Source: Helopsaltes ochotensis (Eukaryota; Chordata; Aves; Passeriformes; Locustellidae). From it: a stretch of 64,000 nucleotides of DNA. Shown here in pieces: positions 38,791 through 52,688 of this stretch; position 1 is the first letter of the stretch; every line of letters starts with the position of its first letter. The translations under genes were made by a program, and so were the position numbers. The notes beneath the pieces are model-generated. The model made no database searches and was not told where the DNA came from. It saw only the letters and a list, made by a program, of their open reading frames with translations. The stretch is taken from assembly GCA_013400155.1 (NCBI GenBank), contig VXBM01001540.1, positions 101,260-165,259 of the forward strand. The letters are read 5' to 3'.

Positions 38791-40294
38791 CACCCAGAAG
38801 GAGCATTCAGCAACACCAAAACAGAAAGAAAAAAGCAAAAAAAGAGCAATTTTTAATTTTGAAAAGAAAGATTATTTATGCTACTTGCAATCACACAAGC
38901 TGGTTAAAAAGTAAACCTCCTCCAAATCACCAGCACTGGGAGCTACAAATTGATCTGCAAGTTTACAGCAGGCTTATGGCTTATGTGAATGACCTTAATG
39001 ACTTTTGCAGCTGCTGTGCCCCTGGTCCTGCCCTGATCCAGAGTCACCCTCCTTTCCTGACTTGGGGAGTGTGATGCAATGGAGGTGAGTGTCAGATGAA
39101 GAGTCTGCTGAAGTGCACATTATACCCTTGAAAACAGAATTGGAAAATTTGTGAGTGCCAATGACTTTGTGGTTAATTGGAGCACTGTAAGTTGGGAACA
39201 CTCCTTCAGCAAGAGCAGCACTTCAGAATGACTTGCTTTAGCCCTCTGAGAGCTCAGCTTGCTACTCCAGGGGGCTTCCACCCCTGGCTTCACAACAAAC
39301 AGTTTCTGCTAATGCCAAATGCCACCACAAAACCTAGAAGCCTGCAGCAGGACACTGGAAAATTTAGAACATTTTGGGGTCATTGGACAGGGACAGAGGG
39401 ACACCAGCAGCATGATGGGTAGTCCTGGGTGAAAAACTGTGTGTCTGAATTGTTATGTCAGAAAGTCACAAAACAATCTTTGGGAGATTTTCCTTATGGT
39501 ACCACTCCCTTCTGAGGGAACCTTCCCCATCTGAACTGTAAGGGACAGCACTTGTGTTAACAGTGGTACAACAAACACATCCCCATGAATGACGCTTTCA
39601 ATAATTAAATAAAACTGATACACGGGGTGTGATTGAAGAAAAATATATTTCCCAAACTTCCCAAGGTTGCAGGCTGAGTGCACTTATTATACTGTAATAA
39701 AAAGGGAGTCTGGTGTAAAACGAAGCAATAGAAGTTCCCCTGGTTTAGCCCCTTATGACAGCTGGTGTCAGAAAAACCATTGTGTGAAAATTTCTGTATT
39801 GCAATGAAAATATGTTATGCTAAACCACAACTATACTGAGCACGTTAAAGAAAAAAAATTGCAAGATGTACAATTACTGGTATAGATAAAGCAGTATAAA
39901 AATCTTACTTTAGTCTGGGTATCTTCTATAGTATATTTTATCTTATATATATTTATGCTTTATGCGTACATACAAGCACTTATGGTGCTTACTGCCCTGT
40001 GTGAATTGCCAAATGTTGGTCTAAGGCTAAGATTCTATGCAAACCTTACATAGACAGGTGTGAGAACTCCTCAAGAGGATTGAACTGAATAGCAGTTTCA
40101 ACCTGAACATTTCTTTTCTTGCAAGTTTCAGATTCTTGTAGAAAACGGGGCTCATGACATGGCGCAGTCAGAGCTCTCCAACACAGACAAAAGAGCAAAT
40201 ACTGATATTTACATTTTGAAAACACAACGTCCATGTGCATCTTGACAACAAATAAGGTCAGCTGTGGCAAAAATCAATCTTTCAACAGAAAATT

Positions 40295-40342
40295 CATATG
40301 AAATATTCAACAGTATGAAACTCGTATGAAATACTCACAGTA
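40295..40342 (+). repeat. Imperfect local direct repeat
   Basis: 'catatgaaatattcaacagta' and 'cgtatgaaatactcacagta' lie close together as two diverged copies of a unit of about 20 bases. Minor. Confidence 0.7.
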
Positions 40343-43300
40343 CCTTTCTGTGCATATGACCACTTTTTTATCTGAGGAAGCAGTGATCAGCAGTAAGGGA
40401 AAGAGAATTGAGAGAGGGGTCTACTACTGCTTTAATGGCTCTTCATTAGCAGTTATTTCCTGGAGAGCCCCAGCACAGGGCTAACAGCCATGGCAGAGAA
40501 TAATGCTGGAGAAAGTCCACTGGTATCTCCAGTTCCAGGAGGTGACAAATTGCCTAAGTCAAATGGAAGCCCGATGAAGGAGAGAGGCACAGATGTGGGG
40601 TGATAAAATCAAAATACAATTTCTTTTTTCAGAGTTTGAGACAAATGTAGGCCTTCCAATAATATTGGAAACAGTGCCATGAAGTCATTTAGCTGGAGGG
40701 AAGCACATGGGATCAGTGCTACAGCCACTCCAACCCGTGCCTAGGTGACAATTCTCAGCACAATTCTTGGATGTCTGTAACAGAGTATCTCTGACCTTTT
40801 GTGTACAGTGACTCCTCGCTGAGGTGACAGGTATCCATGCCCCCAACTGCAGACATCTTACACATATAACAACTTCCTAAACAATTTTTGACACTTTTAT
40901 CTTAATTGGAAGAAGTCTGCTGTTAACCAATGCTCCAGATTAATGACTCCAAATAGAAGGCAAGAAGGGTAGGAATGTTTTCTGTTCCTTGGCTGTTGCT
41001 GATCGATTTTATGAAACAAAAAACATGTGTAATTGTACTTAGTCATTAATATTTTGAAACTAAAATGTCTTGTTGGGAAATCAATATAGCAATACTCAAA
41101 CATCATGTACAGTAAAGAAAAAGGTAAATAATATGATAAACTTAAAGAAAATCAATAGTGCGTTCAAACATGACAGTAAAAGACTAAATAGAAGACCTAC
41201 TTAGAGGACAAGTTATTCACCTACGAAGTGTTAACCACGATTCATTGCTGCTGTTACATCATTTACATAAGTGGTACACCCACTCTTTGAAATGACACAT
41301 AACACAACAAACAACACAACAGGGAGTTCCCTGGAACAATCTGGAAAGAAAATCTGACCAGCACGGAATATAAAAGCCTACATTAATTATTCTGCATGTG
41401 GGTGAAAAGAAAGCCCATCATATATGCAGGAGCTGAGGATAAGGAGGAATGGAAAGAGAAAAGCCAAGCGATGTTCTATGTCATAGGAATCATGAAGCAT
41501 TTTTAACTACAGTTAAATCAGTGTTGACTGTGTGGACAAACAAAACTGGTTTTTGAGGAGCTTTCCAAAGAGATTAACTGAATGCTCCACTGGACTGGAA
41601 GAGCACAGCTGAGTCTGCCACTGGGGATGTGAGTGGTTGCTCTGCCTTCATTCTGATCGTGGCCAGGTTTGGTTTGGATTCCCAGGAGCTTCAGTTTGTC
41701 ACTGCATTGACATCTGCTGGCCATAAAGGAACTCTCACAGCAGTCTACAGATTTACAGGCTGAAAGGCTGAGCCTTTAATTTTGTATCTTATTTTCCGTA
41801 ATTTTATTTGAGCATGCCTTTGACATAACTACAGTATAATTTGCAGTTCCACAGTATGTCGCCAAAATAACTGTAACAAATGCTTTTCTCATGGAAGACC
41901 TGAAAAGACACTTGCTGTACATTTCTGAATAGCCCAAAATCTTATAAGGTCCACCAATATTTCTATTTTGGCAAGCTCACTAAATAAACAAATAAAAAGT
42001 CATGCCAAAAAACACTTTGTGGGTTAATACATTGTTTCAGTCATCCTTGTGAGCCATTAGACTCTTGTACAATTTTAAACATAAATATTTTGTGATTTGA
42101 TTTTTCTTTTCTTCTATGCAATTTGAGCTAGCAAAGCCCTTATTGCAAGCATGGGGATTGCACAATTGGGAAATCTGTCTTGCTGAAAGAATCAGACCTA
42201 ATATATTTTCATTTATTTTAATATATGCCATGTGGAAAAGGCAGAATTTAAACTAAGAGTTTAATATGCAAATCAGGGAACAAACTTTTCATTTGAAGCT
42301 TTCACTCTCTTTTATATTGCAAAATGGATTTGTCCTGGAGCTTAGGACAGTGTAAATACTAAAAATAAGGGTAATTTGGACTCAGGAATGGCTTATTTCT
42401 GTTCACTTTGTATTGAAATATCTACTCAGCTTGTGTCACCCAAATAAAAGCTCACACACAAAAATCTCACAGCCTCAAGAAGACAATGTCACAATTTAAA
42501 AAGTGAATTTATTTATTGCAGTAAATTCACTTAAAAATTCAGCAAAGTACCATGTTTGCATACACACCAACCTTACTCTATTAAATTTTGGACAGTAAGA
42601 TCAGTCTCAGAAAAAACTCATATGTGTATTTTAGTCTCATCAGTATTTCACAAGTTGAAGTCTCCAAAGCCTGCAAAGGCCCCAAATTCTGCCACGCCCT
42701 AAGCAAATAGTTTCCTCAAATGTCAAAGCACTGCCTGTGCTACCATGGACAGAGAAGACAAAATATTTCCTGCTTTGGAAATAATTCTGGTTCTAGTTCT
42801 TTATTTATTTTATCTGAAGTAAGTGTGTATGCTTTGACACTGCTTCCAGTGTTCCATCTCCAGATTGTTAGACATGGTGTTGAGTGTATGAAAAGCCAAG
42901 TTTTTCTAGCTGAAGGAAGGCTGCAGCCACACACTGTAGCTCTCTCTCTGTCCTGTCCCCTGCAAAGAGCTTGCACAGCTCAAAACTCCAGCATCAGCCA
43001 CATCACAGGGTGAAAAACAGTAACCCCAGGTATAACAGGAGGTACCACTTGCTTGTCATAAAGTGTTGTAAAAGAGCTGAGTCTCTTTCTACAGGTGTAA
43101 CACTCTGGAAAACAGTGAAGCTATTTCAGCCAGTGACACCTCTGTGACAAAGGGCCACAAGGTCTGAGCTTTAGGGGCACAGGGGATGCCCAGCAAATCC
43201 TGCCAGTGGTTGTGATCTGTAATTGCTGATGAAATCAATGTGAGCTCTGTTTGCTCCCCCAGATGCCTCCACAGGCAGGAAACTTACAGTCTATGGAAAA

Positions 43301-43620
43301 AAAAAATCCAAGTTCCTTAGGCATATTTTCCAGCCAGCAGATAACAGTATTTCCTCTTTCTGCACTCCACCCATTCTTCCAGATCCATCAAAGCTGTATG
43401 AGGAAAATGGGAATGATGGGACTCACATAAGATCAGAAAAAGCAAATGCAAGATGATCCAATTCAGAAGCAGGAAGAAAAACTGGTAAGTCACTCTACTG
43501 AGAAATGTCACCCTTAGGACTGTGCTCCACTTTACACATTAGTGATTCATAAAGATCAAGTCACTGGGACCTCTTCATGAATGGATCATTACTAGCTTAT
43601 TTCTGCATAAAACTTTCCAG

Positions 43621-43682
43621 GGTGTGTGTGTGTGTGTGTGGAGGGGTGTGGGGTTGTGTGGGGGTGTGTGTGTGTGTGTGTG
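43621..43682 (+). repeat. (TG)n compound microsatellite
   Basis: Two TG arrays are separated by a G-rich middle ('gaggggtgtggggttgtgtg'). Alternating purine-pyrimidine DNA of this kind can form left-handed Z-DNA and is usually length-polymorphic. Confidence 0.97.
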
Positions 43683-46600
43683 ACATTTTAAATCTTCACA
43701 TCAAAGCAATGAAAGGTATATTAATGTAACTTCACAGCTTTTGGCAGCTACATCTAAGCTAAGATGTCTGTACATTATTTTATCAATTATTAACATGGAA
43801 AATCAACAGCCCTCTTTGAGAGTGATTTCTGAGCTTTCCTTTTCAAATGGCCTGGCTGATTTCTTGGCATTTTGTTACCTCAGGGCTCATAAAACCTCTC
43901 AACTTTTTCATCAGCTTCTCAGTGACTATAAATCTCTACTTCAGTGTATTCTAAACCCAAGGTGTACTACTCCACTTTAAGAATATTTTAGGCATGGTTT
44001 TTATTGATGTGAGTCTCACTTTAGTTTCATCAGCTCAGTTGCAGGATTCCCTGTTTACCTGTTGGGGAATTAGACTACAACTTGGGAGCAATGTTTTTTT
44101 CAGAAAACAATATCTGTAAAATCAGGCTTTATTTCACATGGGTAATATAGATATTGATGGTCTGATTTCTTGTCTGTGCCATGTTTTAGAAGGATGGATA
44201 TAATAAGTGAATGTGAAGAATTGCACCTTGTCATAGCCTCATGTAGGAGCATCATGGGAGATGCAGACCAGCATGGCTTCAGTATTAATTAGGAACTCCT
44301 TGGGATCTTAAGGCAACATAGAGGTCCTTATTTTGTCAGTAAAATCTAGTCCACATTGAAATTGAACAAAAAATTTGCTTTATAATGGTTGTAATTTACA
44401 TATCACTTGGAAAATACCCTGATTTGCATGTTCTCAGCAAATTAAGAATAAACATCTTGTGTAGTTGCATTGTGATAGCAACATAAAGACAGGACAAGGA
44501 ACAGAAACCTTTAAATAAGCATATAGTTATGAAAAAAAATTCTCCTGGAAGCTCTGGGCCTGGGGATAATATTATTAAAAAGCAGTTATGAGTTACTTGA
44601 CCCTTTAAAATTTCTAACTATATGAGTGAGTTTCAGATACAGAGCCAATACTGAAACTTACAAAAAAATTCGTAAGACTATATAGAAACCTCAATTACAT
44701 GGCAGGGAAAGAGTTTTGTTTGGTATTTTCCCTGCACATGTGTCATTACAGCTTTGGGCTCTGTACATCAGAAAGTATTTTTATCATTCAATGATAAATC
44801 ATTTAATTTTTATTGTGTCCTCATTCATATGCTCTCCCTTAGAATCATTTTTTTCACACTATGTATTTAATTGCCCTCAATTTAACACTTCATTGAGCCT
44901 TATGTAAAGTCAGAGGCATATTACTCTTGAAAAAGAGAGAGAATTGCCACATTAATTTACTGCACCTTTCTCAAATACATTCGATCAGTTATTGAACAAA
45001 AAAGAACAGTTATAGCTTAGTCGAGCAATGCTGATTTACATCATATGAGTCGCTGTTCTGTTCTTAGATCACTTTTGTTGGGAATAGATTTTTTTGCAAA
45101 GATAACAACTTGGAAAAATTCATACAAGAGCAGAAAGAAAAATAGTATTTGCTTTCCTTTTCTTCTTTTTAGCTACCTGACTAAATTTGGCAGAAAATTT
45201 ACAATTTTAGATTGCAACAGGCAAACATTCCCATCTCTTACTTTTGAGGTCATGCACCAACTGTTACAGAAAAGCAGAAAACAACACAAATATTTTTTGA
45301 CTCCACACTGACCTTCATTGTAGGAACTCATTAGCACATATAAAACATCATGATATGTCTATCTTGGGAGAAGATATTAATCTCTCTGGTGAAAGATGCC
45401 TTATATCCAAGGTCATTATATTTTTCTGGATGTTGAAGACCCTGCAGCAGAAGCACCATTCAGCACAGAAACCCTTCAATTCATTAACATTTTTGGAGAG
45501 ACAAAAGAGAGATCACCTCTTCAGAACTCTGCATCTTGGAAATGAGTTCTATGACTGCAACTCACAGAAATACAAGACTCTAAAATCCCTGCTGCAAATT
45601 AAAAACTGGATCAGGCAGGTCCCTGGGGTATTTCAGAGGATATTTTGCTTGTGCTCTCTGCAAGCAGCACATCAGAGACAAATGCCCATCCTGACAGGGC
45701 AATGAGTTAACATGACTTAATCTTCACCTTTAAGCATCTGAATGAAATACACAGGCATTTAATTGACATAATAGAAAGTTGTATGTTTGTTGTTGATTAA
45801 CACACTTACTAAAGGTCAACTAGTATTTTAAGCACTTTGCAAGTACAGTGTGTATTCTAATTATCCTGAAGAACTTGTAATTATTTTGCTAAATGTCAAT
45901 TAAATGCAGAAAAATTTCTTACCAGCCTGAACCCATATGTTAAAAACTGTGTAACTTTGTGTTTTATTGTTCCTGTAATTTTCAGACAATTACTTGGCAA
46001 ATAGATTGACCTCTCATCTTAAACTGCAATACCAATTTCAATTATGAGTTGACTTTAAACCAGTAAAAGACAGTCTGTCAATCCTGCGCTTTACATGTGG
46101 GACTGCGTGGGAGAGAAGGGATATTTCGATAGTTCAGGAAGGATTTTGGTAGTGGTTTGAACCAAGTAATTTACAGACAAAGCTATTTATCCTCATGAGT
46201 AGCACTCTGTGAACTTATTGGAAGTTCTTGAGCGCTCCCTCCCTTTTGGAAGCCCTGCACTCAGAGAAACTTTCTGAAGCAGGAGGTTTTTATAGAGACA
46301 ACACCAAAATATCAGCTTAGAGAAATCTAGACCATAGTCATTGAGCATTTGGGGCCTGCCAAACAAAAACTGCCCTAGACTTCTCTAAAGTTTACATGAA
46401 CTCAAGCTCTAGATCCCCTTTTTCAAATCCCCAGTTCTGCTCATTGCCCTTTTTTGAACACAATGATTTCATGATGACAAGCTTGCATGGGACAGAAGTA
46501 GTTTTTTACGATTTACCACGATAAGATTTTCATTTAAAAATGTAATATGTATGAATTCAGTGTTCACATTCACTCTTCCTAACACAGGGTTGGATTTCAA

Positions 46601-48694
46601 AAGATGAAGTGCATCAAGACAGTCTGAAAAGCCTGTTTTCCTCTAAGGCAAGTGAAAATAAATCAACAGATCTGAAAGTAACATTTACTACCTTCATCTG
46701 ACTGATCATGCTGGGTTAGCCAAGCAGAATCAGTGCTGCTTTCTGCTCTACATTCTGCCCACCTTCAAGGCATTGATACAACCTAAGCTACAGGTATTTG
46801 GAGACCAGTAAAAGTCTAAACCTTGCAGCAAAATGCATCACTGAAACAACAATGCTCTTTATTGATTAGCTGCTAATTGTCAGCTCCTTGAGACCTGACT
46901 GTAAACCTACCCAGTTTTACTACCTTTAGGTCAAGCACAAATTCCTTCCAAATAGGATTAGCAATAAAAACAGTTACAAAACTGGGGCAGTTTGCAGTGT
47001 GTTGTTTCATTATAAGTCCCTTGGGATCAGAAACGTCCATGGCAAAAGGGAAGTAAAGGCATGCTAATGAGGGATTTAGCTTTCTTTCATGTGCCAATGT
47101 TCTCTTAGAACATTCTGGTTCTGTGCTTGGCTTCTCTCCCAGGGCTGTGCAGGTCACTGTCACCTGACACTTGTCACTCTCATAATAGAAATAACTTTCC
47201 TTCTTCTCTAAATTGCCACTGGGTTGTGCTTAAACTCTGAAATTTTATTCATCTTGTGTAAGATGATAAAACTCAACCTTGTCTTCTTACCTGGGGGTTG
47301 TAGGCTGCTTTTCAGTAGGACCTTGAGTGCTGATTTTATTTTAAATATTTTTATTTCATATGTGCCTAAACACTTTTTGTATCTGCTCTGTCTCATATAA
47401 TGTTATAAATGCTAAAAAAAAAAAAAAATCCCCAACCCTTAATATTTTTTAAAGTCTTTGAAGATTAGGAAGTCTTTAGAAATTCTCAGATCTCCTCATT
47501 GACTCTTCTATTCTTTGATACAGAAAGATCAAACACTTATTTCTTCTCCCTTTCACAATTCCCCTTCCTGGCTGTATTTCTGCTGCCATTTCTGTTTGCA
47601 TTGTACACCCTCCTCCTGCTCCACCTCATTTCCCCACCTCCCAGCCCAGGCCCTTTGAATCTCCAGTGCTTTTCAGAGGGGTCTTTCAGGGATGGCTTTT
47701 TGAAGTCAGTCTCAGAGACCAATTTTTGGAGGTACTTAGCATTTCTTTACATACTTTCTTCTGGGACTGAACTAGCAAAAGGTTCTGGGAACCTCTCACA
47801 TGTAGGTCCTTAGAGAGTCTTTCAGCAGGCGCTGGTTAAATGGGATAGGGCTCCAAAAAGGCTCTCTCATCCTAAACTTACCAAGCTGTTGCCAAACTGA
47901 GAATTCAGAACTCCCTTAGTCAGGTTGCTATCCAAAGGATGCATATTTGTGTATATATACAGTGATTATAATGCTGATATTCGTTAATCTGATTTCTGAG
48001 CAGTACAATAAATTTATGATCATGATATGATAATATTTCAGATTAAGGCTTTCATGGCTATAAACACATACATATTAAATGAGCAAAAGATAATTAGAGA
48101 TAGAGGTAGAAAAATAGATAGTCAAGGCTTTCATGTAATTACTTGACCTAGAGGTCAAAATCTGGCAACATTACTCATATTTTCTTTACTTCTCTTTTCC
48201 ATCTCCTTCCCTCCTTCTCTCACCAAATAAATCAACTGCTATGGGCACTGGCCTTTGTGGACACGTGTTTCTGCTGCCTTCAAGAAGATGAAGATCCAGC
48301 TCATTGGTATCTTCACAGTGAAATATTCAGTTGAACTGTGCAGTAAATTAGAACTGGAAGTTAATGCAACAGTTAGACTCATTTTGGAGTAGCTCCTCTC
48401 TTCATCTGCATCCTGAAATAGTTCTGCAAAACAAAGTATGTCCTTAGACCCCTAAACCACTCCTCTCATGCCCGTAAATCAAAGCACTTCACACTTACTC
48501 CCTCTCTCCCCTAAACAACACCTCCAGCTTTTCTCATACTGGATAGAGTAATAGATGTGTTCTATTCCCCAGGTATGACTGAAATTCTGTTTTCATGGAA
48601 ATGTGGATATTCAAAAATGCACTCCCTTCTGCCAAAAGAAGAACAAACCCCCATAAACTTATTCATAAACACACAGAGAAGTGATTGCTGGTAA
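43683..48694. other. Unannotated sequence
   Basis: Unique AT-rich DNA. The largest ORFs are the plus-strand 116 codons at 45355-45705 and 104 codons at 47499-47813, neither with a recognisable domain. A poly(A) run lies at 47414-47428. No interspersed repeat recognised. Confidence 0.5.
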
Positions 48695-49180
48695 ACCCAT
48701 TCTGGGTATTTCCAATAGATGCTGACATGAATTGTGTTCATTTTAAAAATGTATCAGTTTGTGCAACAGAGCAGCTCATGGCACCACCAGTCTGCATTTA
48801 ATAACCTGATAGAACTGATTGAGGTGCTGGAAAGAATTGCTGTTCCATTTTAGTAGGCAGGGTTAAATTGATGTGCATGTGATTTTCCACACCAGGCTTA
48901 TATCCAAGTTATCCAAGCGTTGCAGAAAGTTAAATTAATGCCTGCTGCAATGGCTGATGGATCCATGTCATGCCTACATGCATGCTCCTCAGTCCCTCTA
49001 AATGTTAATAGCAATTCCTTTTACTTTTCTATTTCCACTGTGGCAAGTCTCAATCCCAGTATTATTCCAGCTCAAATCTATGACTAGAGGGTTACTTTTT
49101 GCCGCTGATAAACAAAGATTGATGCTTGATGCTGCTCATCCATTCGTAAGTGCTCCTGTGCTATGATTGGGTTCTGACCA
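48695..49180. promoter_or_regulatory. Candidate conserved non-coding element
   Basis: Repeat-free, evenly composed sequence with TAAT-type words ('gcatttaataacctg', 'aagttaaattaatgcc'), a forkhead-like 'gctgataaacaaag' at about 49102-49115, and E-box-like 'gcatgtg' and 'catgtg' words. A few CpGs persist ('ccaagcgttgc', 'tttgccgctgat', 'cattcgtaag'). No coding frame is evident. This is a compositional judgement only. Confidence 0.25.
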
Positions 49181-49820
49181 AAATTAAGACTGAAAGAGTA
49201 ATCTCTCATCCTTCCAAGAACTGTGTTGCCTAGTCACGGTCAATAAAACCAGCAAACCATCAAAAATCATGTATTTTCTGCTCTTGCCCTTGGATTTCTG
49301 AGATTTCAGCCCAGGAGAAGGACCATAATGATTTCTGCAACTGCTATTGTACTGCACATAGAAATTGACGCCTCGTGTGGCATCCAAACTGAAATGTGAA
49401 TCCACACTGGGAATTGCAGTGCAAGTGAAGAAAATGCATGGAAATAGGGTGAAAAAGCCACCTTAACTCACTTCCAAGGTCTGGCAAAAGCTGAAATACA
49501 CTTTGATCCCAAGGGGTTAAACATTGTCAAGGCACTGGAGTGAGAAAAGCAATGGAAGTCTCAAAACTTGTGACTTGTTTTTAAGCCATTGCTGCTTCTA
49601 GGTCCAAACTTTTCAGGAAGTCTTGGAATTAACTCAGAAAGCGTGCTGGTAAACATGTATATGTGAGTTATGTTGCTCAATCTGCCCATGAGCTGCTGTT
49701 TGCAGGGATTCTGTTATATGTCGGCAAGTGTTTGCAATTTGTACTGAGGCTAATTGACCTTGCATTGCAGTTATCGAACACCATGAATGATGTCAGTTTT
49801 GTTTACCTTGAAAAAAACAA

Positions 49821-49850
49821 AATATATATATATACACACACACATATATA
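49821..49850 (+). repeat. Compound (TA)n(CA)n(TA)n microsatellite
   Basis: An alternating purine-pyrimidine run: a TA block, then a CA block, then TATA again. Low-complexity and probably polymorphic. Confidence 0.95.
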
Positions 49851-49860
49851 GTAAAGGAGG

Positions 49861-49911
49861 ATACTGAATACATATTAGATGTGAGGCTGTATACTGAATC
49901 ACATATTAGAT
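49861..49911 (+). repeat. 30-bp imperfect tandem duplication
   Basis: 'atactgaatacatattagat' at 49861-49880 recurs as 'atactgaatcacatattaga' starting at 49891, a period of 30 bases with a one-base insertion in the second copy. Confidence 0.9.
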
Positions 49912-51330
49912 GTTATTTTTAAAAGCTCCCTTGTTTCTCCTAACATCTCTCCCTATTCTTCCCAAGGAAGAAAGTGAAAACAAACTCCAGCCATTCATTC
50001 CCTTAATACCATCGTTCACTGGTGTTACTTTACCTATCAAAACAACTCCTTCGAAATGTTTATTCCTACCCCAATAAGAAGAAATAAGCTACAGATACAC
50101 TCCAGGCCTTGGAGGTTTGTTTCATTCTGAATGAAACTGCAAAGGAAAGACGTGGTGGTGGTTTTGACACCAGCAGGAATTCACTGAGACAGTCTCAAGC
50201 AGCAGATCACCCTTCTGCTGTCACCTTCAACAGCTGCTACCTGTGTGGACCACAGAAACCTCCAGCACTTCTGTCCTTCACTACACCCAAAATTCAGCCA
50301 AATAATAACTTATGAGATTTTGCTGCAGAGGGAAGTCTCAGATATAGCAAATGAAATGATTTCTCTGTGGTTAAATGCAAACCCACTCTTGGTGCCTGCG
50401 TGGACAAGGATGCTTTCCCAAACCTGGGATTTTGTTAAAGCTCACACAGTAAGTGATGGGCTGTCCACTGGCATTGGTGTGTCACAGGCAGCACTCCCAG
50501 TGTTACTGCCAGAGTTAGCTAATATTTAATTATTACAGAGGTAACAACAGAAAAGTAGGGACACTCTTTACCTGGAGAAGCATTTTCCAGTACCAATTTC
50601 TAAAGTATAAACCCTCACTAATAAAGATCCTATAACTGCCACATCAAAAATTCTCTCATTGTGGAAATTTTAATGCCATAATTCTGCCAGGTCAAATCAG
50701 AAAACACGTGGAATGAAAATTTGGAAAATGCAACCAAAAAGTTTTGAAGACCTCAGCCAAACCAAATTTTATCACCACTGAAGGATTCACACTGGAAAGG
50801 AGGAATACACTTAATTGACTCCAACCTCCTGTCCAAGGTCAGGGAAGAGGAGAAAAAAACATAAACAGAAAACTTTGAGTGAAATAACCTGAAACCTTCT
50901 GATTATATTGGAGTCCTACCCTCAGGAAGAAATGGATTTCCACAACAAATGCAGGCCTCATGGAAGATTTGCTTTCCTTTTATTTCTCAAATATGGGCTG
51001 TAACCCCCCCGCCCTCCAGCCCAGTTCTGTTGCACCAACTGCCTGCAAACTACCAACTTGTTCATGTTATGAATTACCACCTATCAAAAGGTCATTGCAG
51101 ACTCACTTATTCCATGGTTTAACTTCATTCTACTTCCCTCATGAAAGTTATTCTCAAAAAGAGATCGATATCTTCCCTAAAACCACCCCAGCAACTACCA
51201 GAGAGCTGAAACCTTTCTTGTTTAAAACAAAGCCATCCAACTAGAATAAACAGATTATTATTTTTTTTAAGGATCCTACCTTCTACGAGGAGCATTGAGA
51301 AAGAGCCAGGAAGCTGATGGCTGAATTCTT

Positions 51331-51690
51331 AAACCCACATCATTTAAATTATTGCCCCGCACCATTCTGACGGAATATTTATTAAGCAGATGGGACCTAC
51401 AGTTTAGGTTTTTAATTGCTGGAAGTTGTCAGGTTGATTGTAATTTAATTTTTTTTCCATGCTTTTTTAATTGGTTGCTTTTTTTAATTAAATATTCCAT
51501 TATAAGCTATTTGCAACTGAACCTTTTTAAAATTGCTTTAATTTTAAATGTTGCACTTGTTGGCCTCTATTAATCTTTTTTTCCTTGATGCACATCTGTT
51601 TTAATGCCCTTAATGAGAAGTAGTAAATAACATCATTAATTTTCTTTTTATTGAAATTTATTTGCCTTAGTTATTTTGTTGCAGTCAAGT
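51331..51690. promoter_or_regulatory. Candidate conserved non-coding element, dense homeodomain-type sites
   Basis: About ten TAAT/ATTA cores fall within 360 bases, including the palindrome TTAATTAA at 51484-51491 and words such as 'tttttaattgg', 'tttttaattgctgg', 'ctattaatc' and 'catcattaattttc'. They alternate with non-simple sequence ('accattctgacgg', 'agatgggacctacag'). No repeat family is evident. The 73-codon ORF here is AT-driven. Repeated homeodomain-type cores are characteristic of developmental enhancers, but high AT content alone raises their number, so this is inference. Confidence 0.3.
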
Positions 51691-52652
51691 GTACGGTCAG
51701 GAAGTGTTATCTTCATCACAAACAACCAAGCACAGTAGACTCAAAACTCGGATAACGCAGTTTGTTTGGAAAGCAGGAAATTAAAATTACAAACTCAAGG
51801 TATGAATGAAGCAAAGAAATGTTTCTGCTTTAAGAGGAAGCAGTTTTCCTTTCAATTAATTTAGTTCATTTTTCAGGTTCCAGACTTTTTGTGGCACTTT
51901 CCAGGAAACTCTAATTTAGCATCAGTGTTCAAGGACAAATCTAATGTTTAAATTAATGATCTCGCTCAAGTGGGACCCTAAGATAACAATCTTGGAAAAA
52001 TTTGGTTCAGAACCCAAATCTTGGGCTGTGTGGGATTTAACTTGATTCACTGCACTGCTGTTTCATAATAAAATTATCTGGAGGGATTGCATTCAAAATG
52101 CATAAGCAAATAAAATAAATAGAAATCCAAACCCAAAGCAGTGCTACATATAAGGAAATGAATCAGCAACTTAAACCCCATCATCAATGGTCATCTTCTT
52201 CCCTTGTTCCTGCTGCACAATTTCTGGGATTTGAAATATCAGCTTAGGCAGTTGTTCTGGGGCGTTTCATGTGACTTTCTGAATTTCCCAGCCCAGTTGC
52301 AGACCTTGTGTTTGCCTCACGTCCAAGTGCCTCCTTGTTGATGACTCCAGCCTTGGAACAGAATCAGTGAGATCTCCACCTGAGTAAGTGAGAGGACTTC
52401 CGTAAATCTTTCACACAAGCTGGTGGGGGAGTGTTCCATCAAACCTTGGCTCACATTTATTTCTGTTTGCCTGCAATGCATTTTTTTTTAAAGGAAGGAA
52501 CGAACAGGTACTTGTGTAATTCTTAATGACTGATGATTCTACTGTTGCATAAGAAAAACACAATATCACTTTACAAAATAACTGAGCACTTCTGCAGCAA
52601 CATCTATTTGTTCTTTGAATTGTCATGTTGAATTGTATTGTTATTTTCTGAG

Positions 52653-52657
<5 letters not shown>
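51691..52657. other. Unannotated sequence
   Basis: Unique DNA with no recognised gene or interspersed repeat. Confidence 0.5.

Positions 52658-52688
<31 letters not shown>

Larger units (their letters stand above)
37340..43620. other. Unannotated AT-rich sequence
   Basis: Six kilobases of mostly unique DNA without a recognised gene. It includes a T run at 38361-38371, a weak CR1-like patch at 38725-38790 (listed separately), and a local direct repeat at 40295-40342 in which 'atgaaatattca' recurs as 'atgaaatactca'. ORFs are all below 115 codons and unrecognised. Confidence 0.5.
49181..51330. other. Unannotated sequence
   Basis: Unique DNA containing a short TA/CA microsatellite (49821-49850) and a 30-base imperfect tandem duplication (49861-49911), both listed separately. 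Plus-strand ORFs at 50245-50529 and 50960-51244 (94 codons each) are unrecognised. Confidence 0.5.

Noticed and set aside
23040..43000. CRISPR arrays, operons, bacterial promoters or ribosome-binding sites
   Set aside because: No regularly spaced direct repeats were seen, and the repeat content shows this is vertebrate nuclear DNA where such features do not apply.
45355..45705. 116-codon plus-strand ORF
   Set aside because: No domain, and codon usage is like the AT-rich background.
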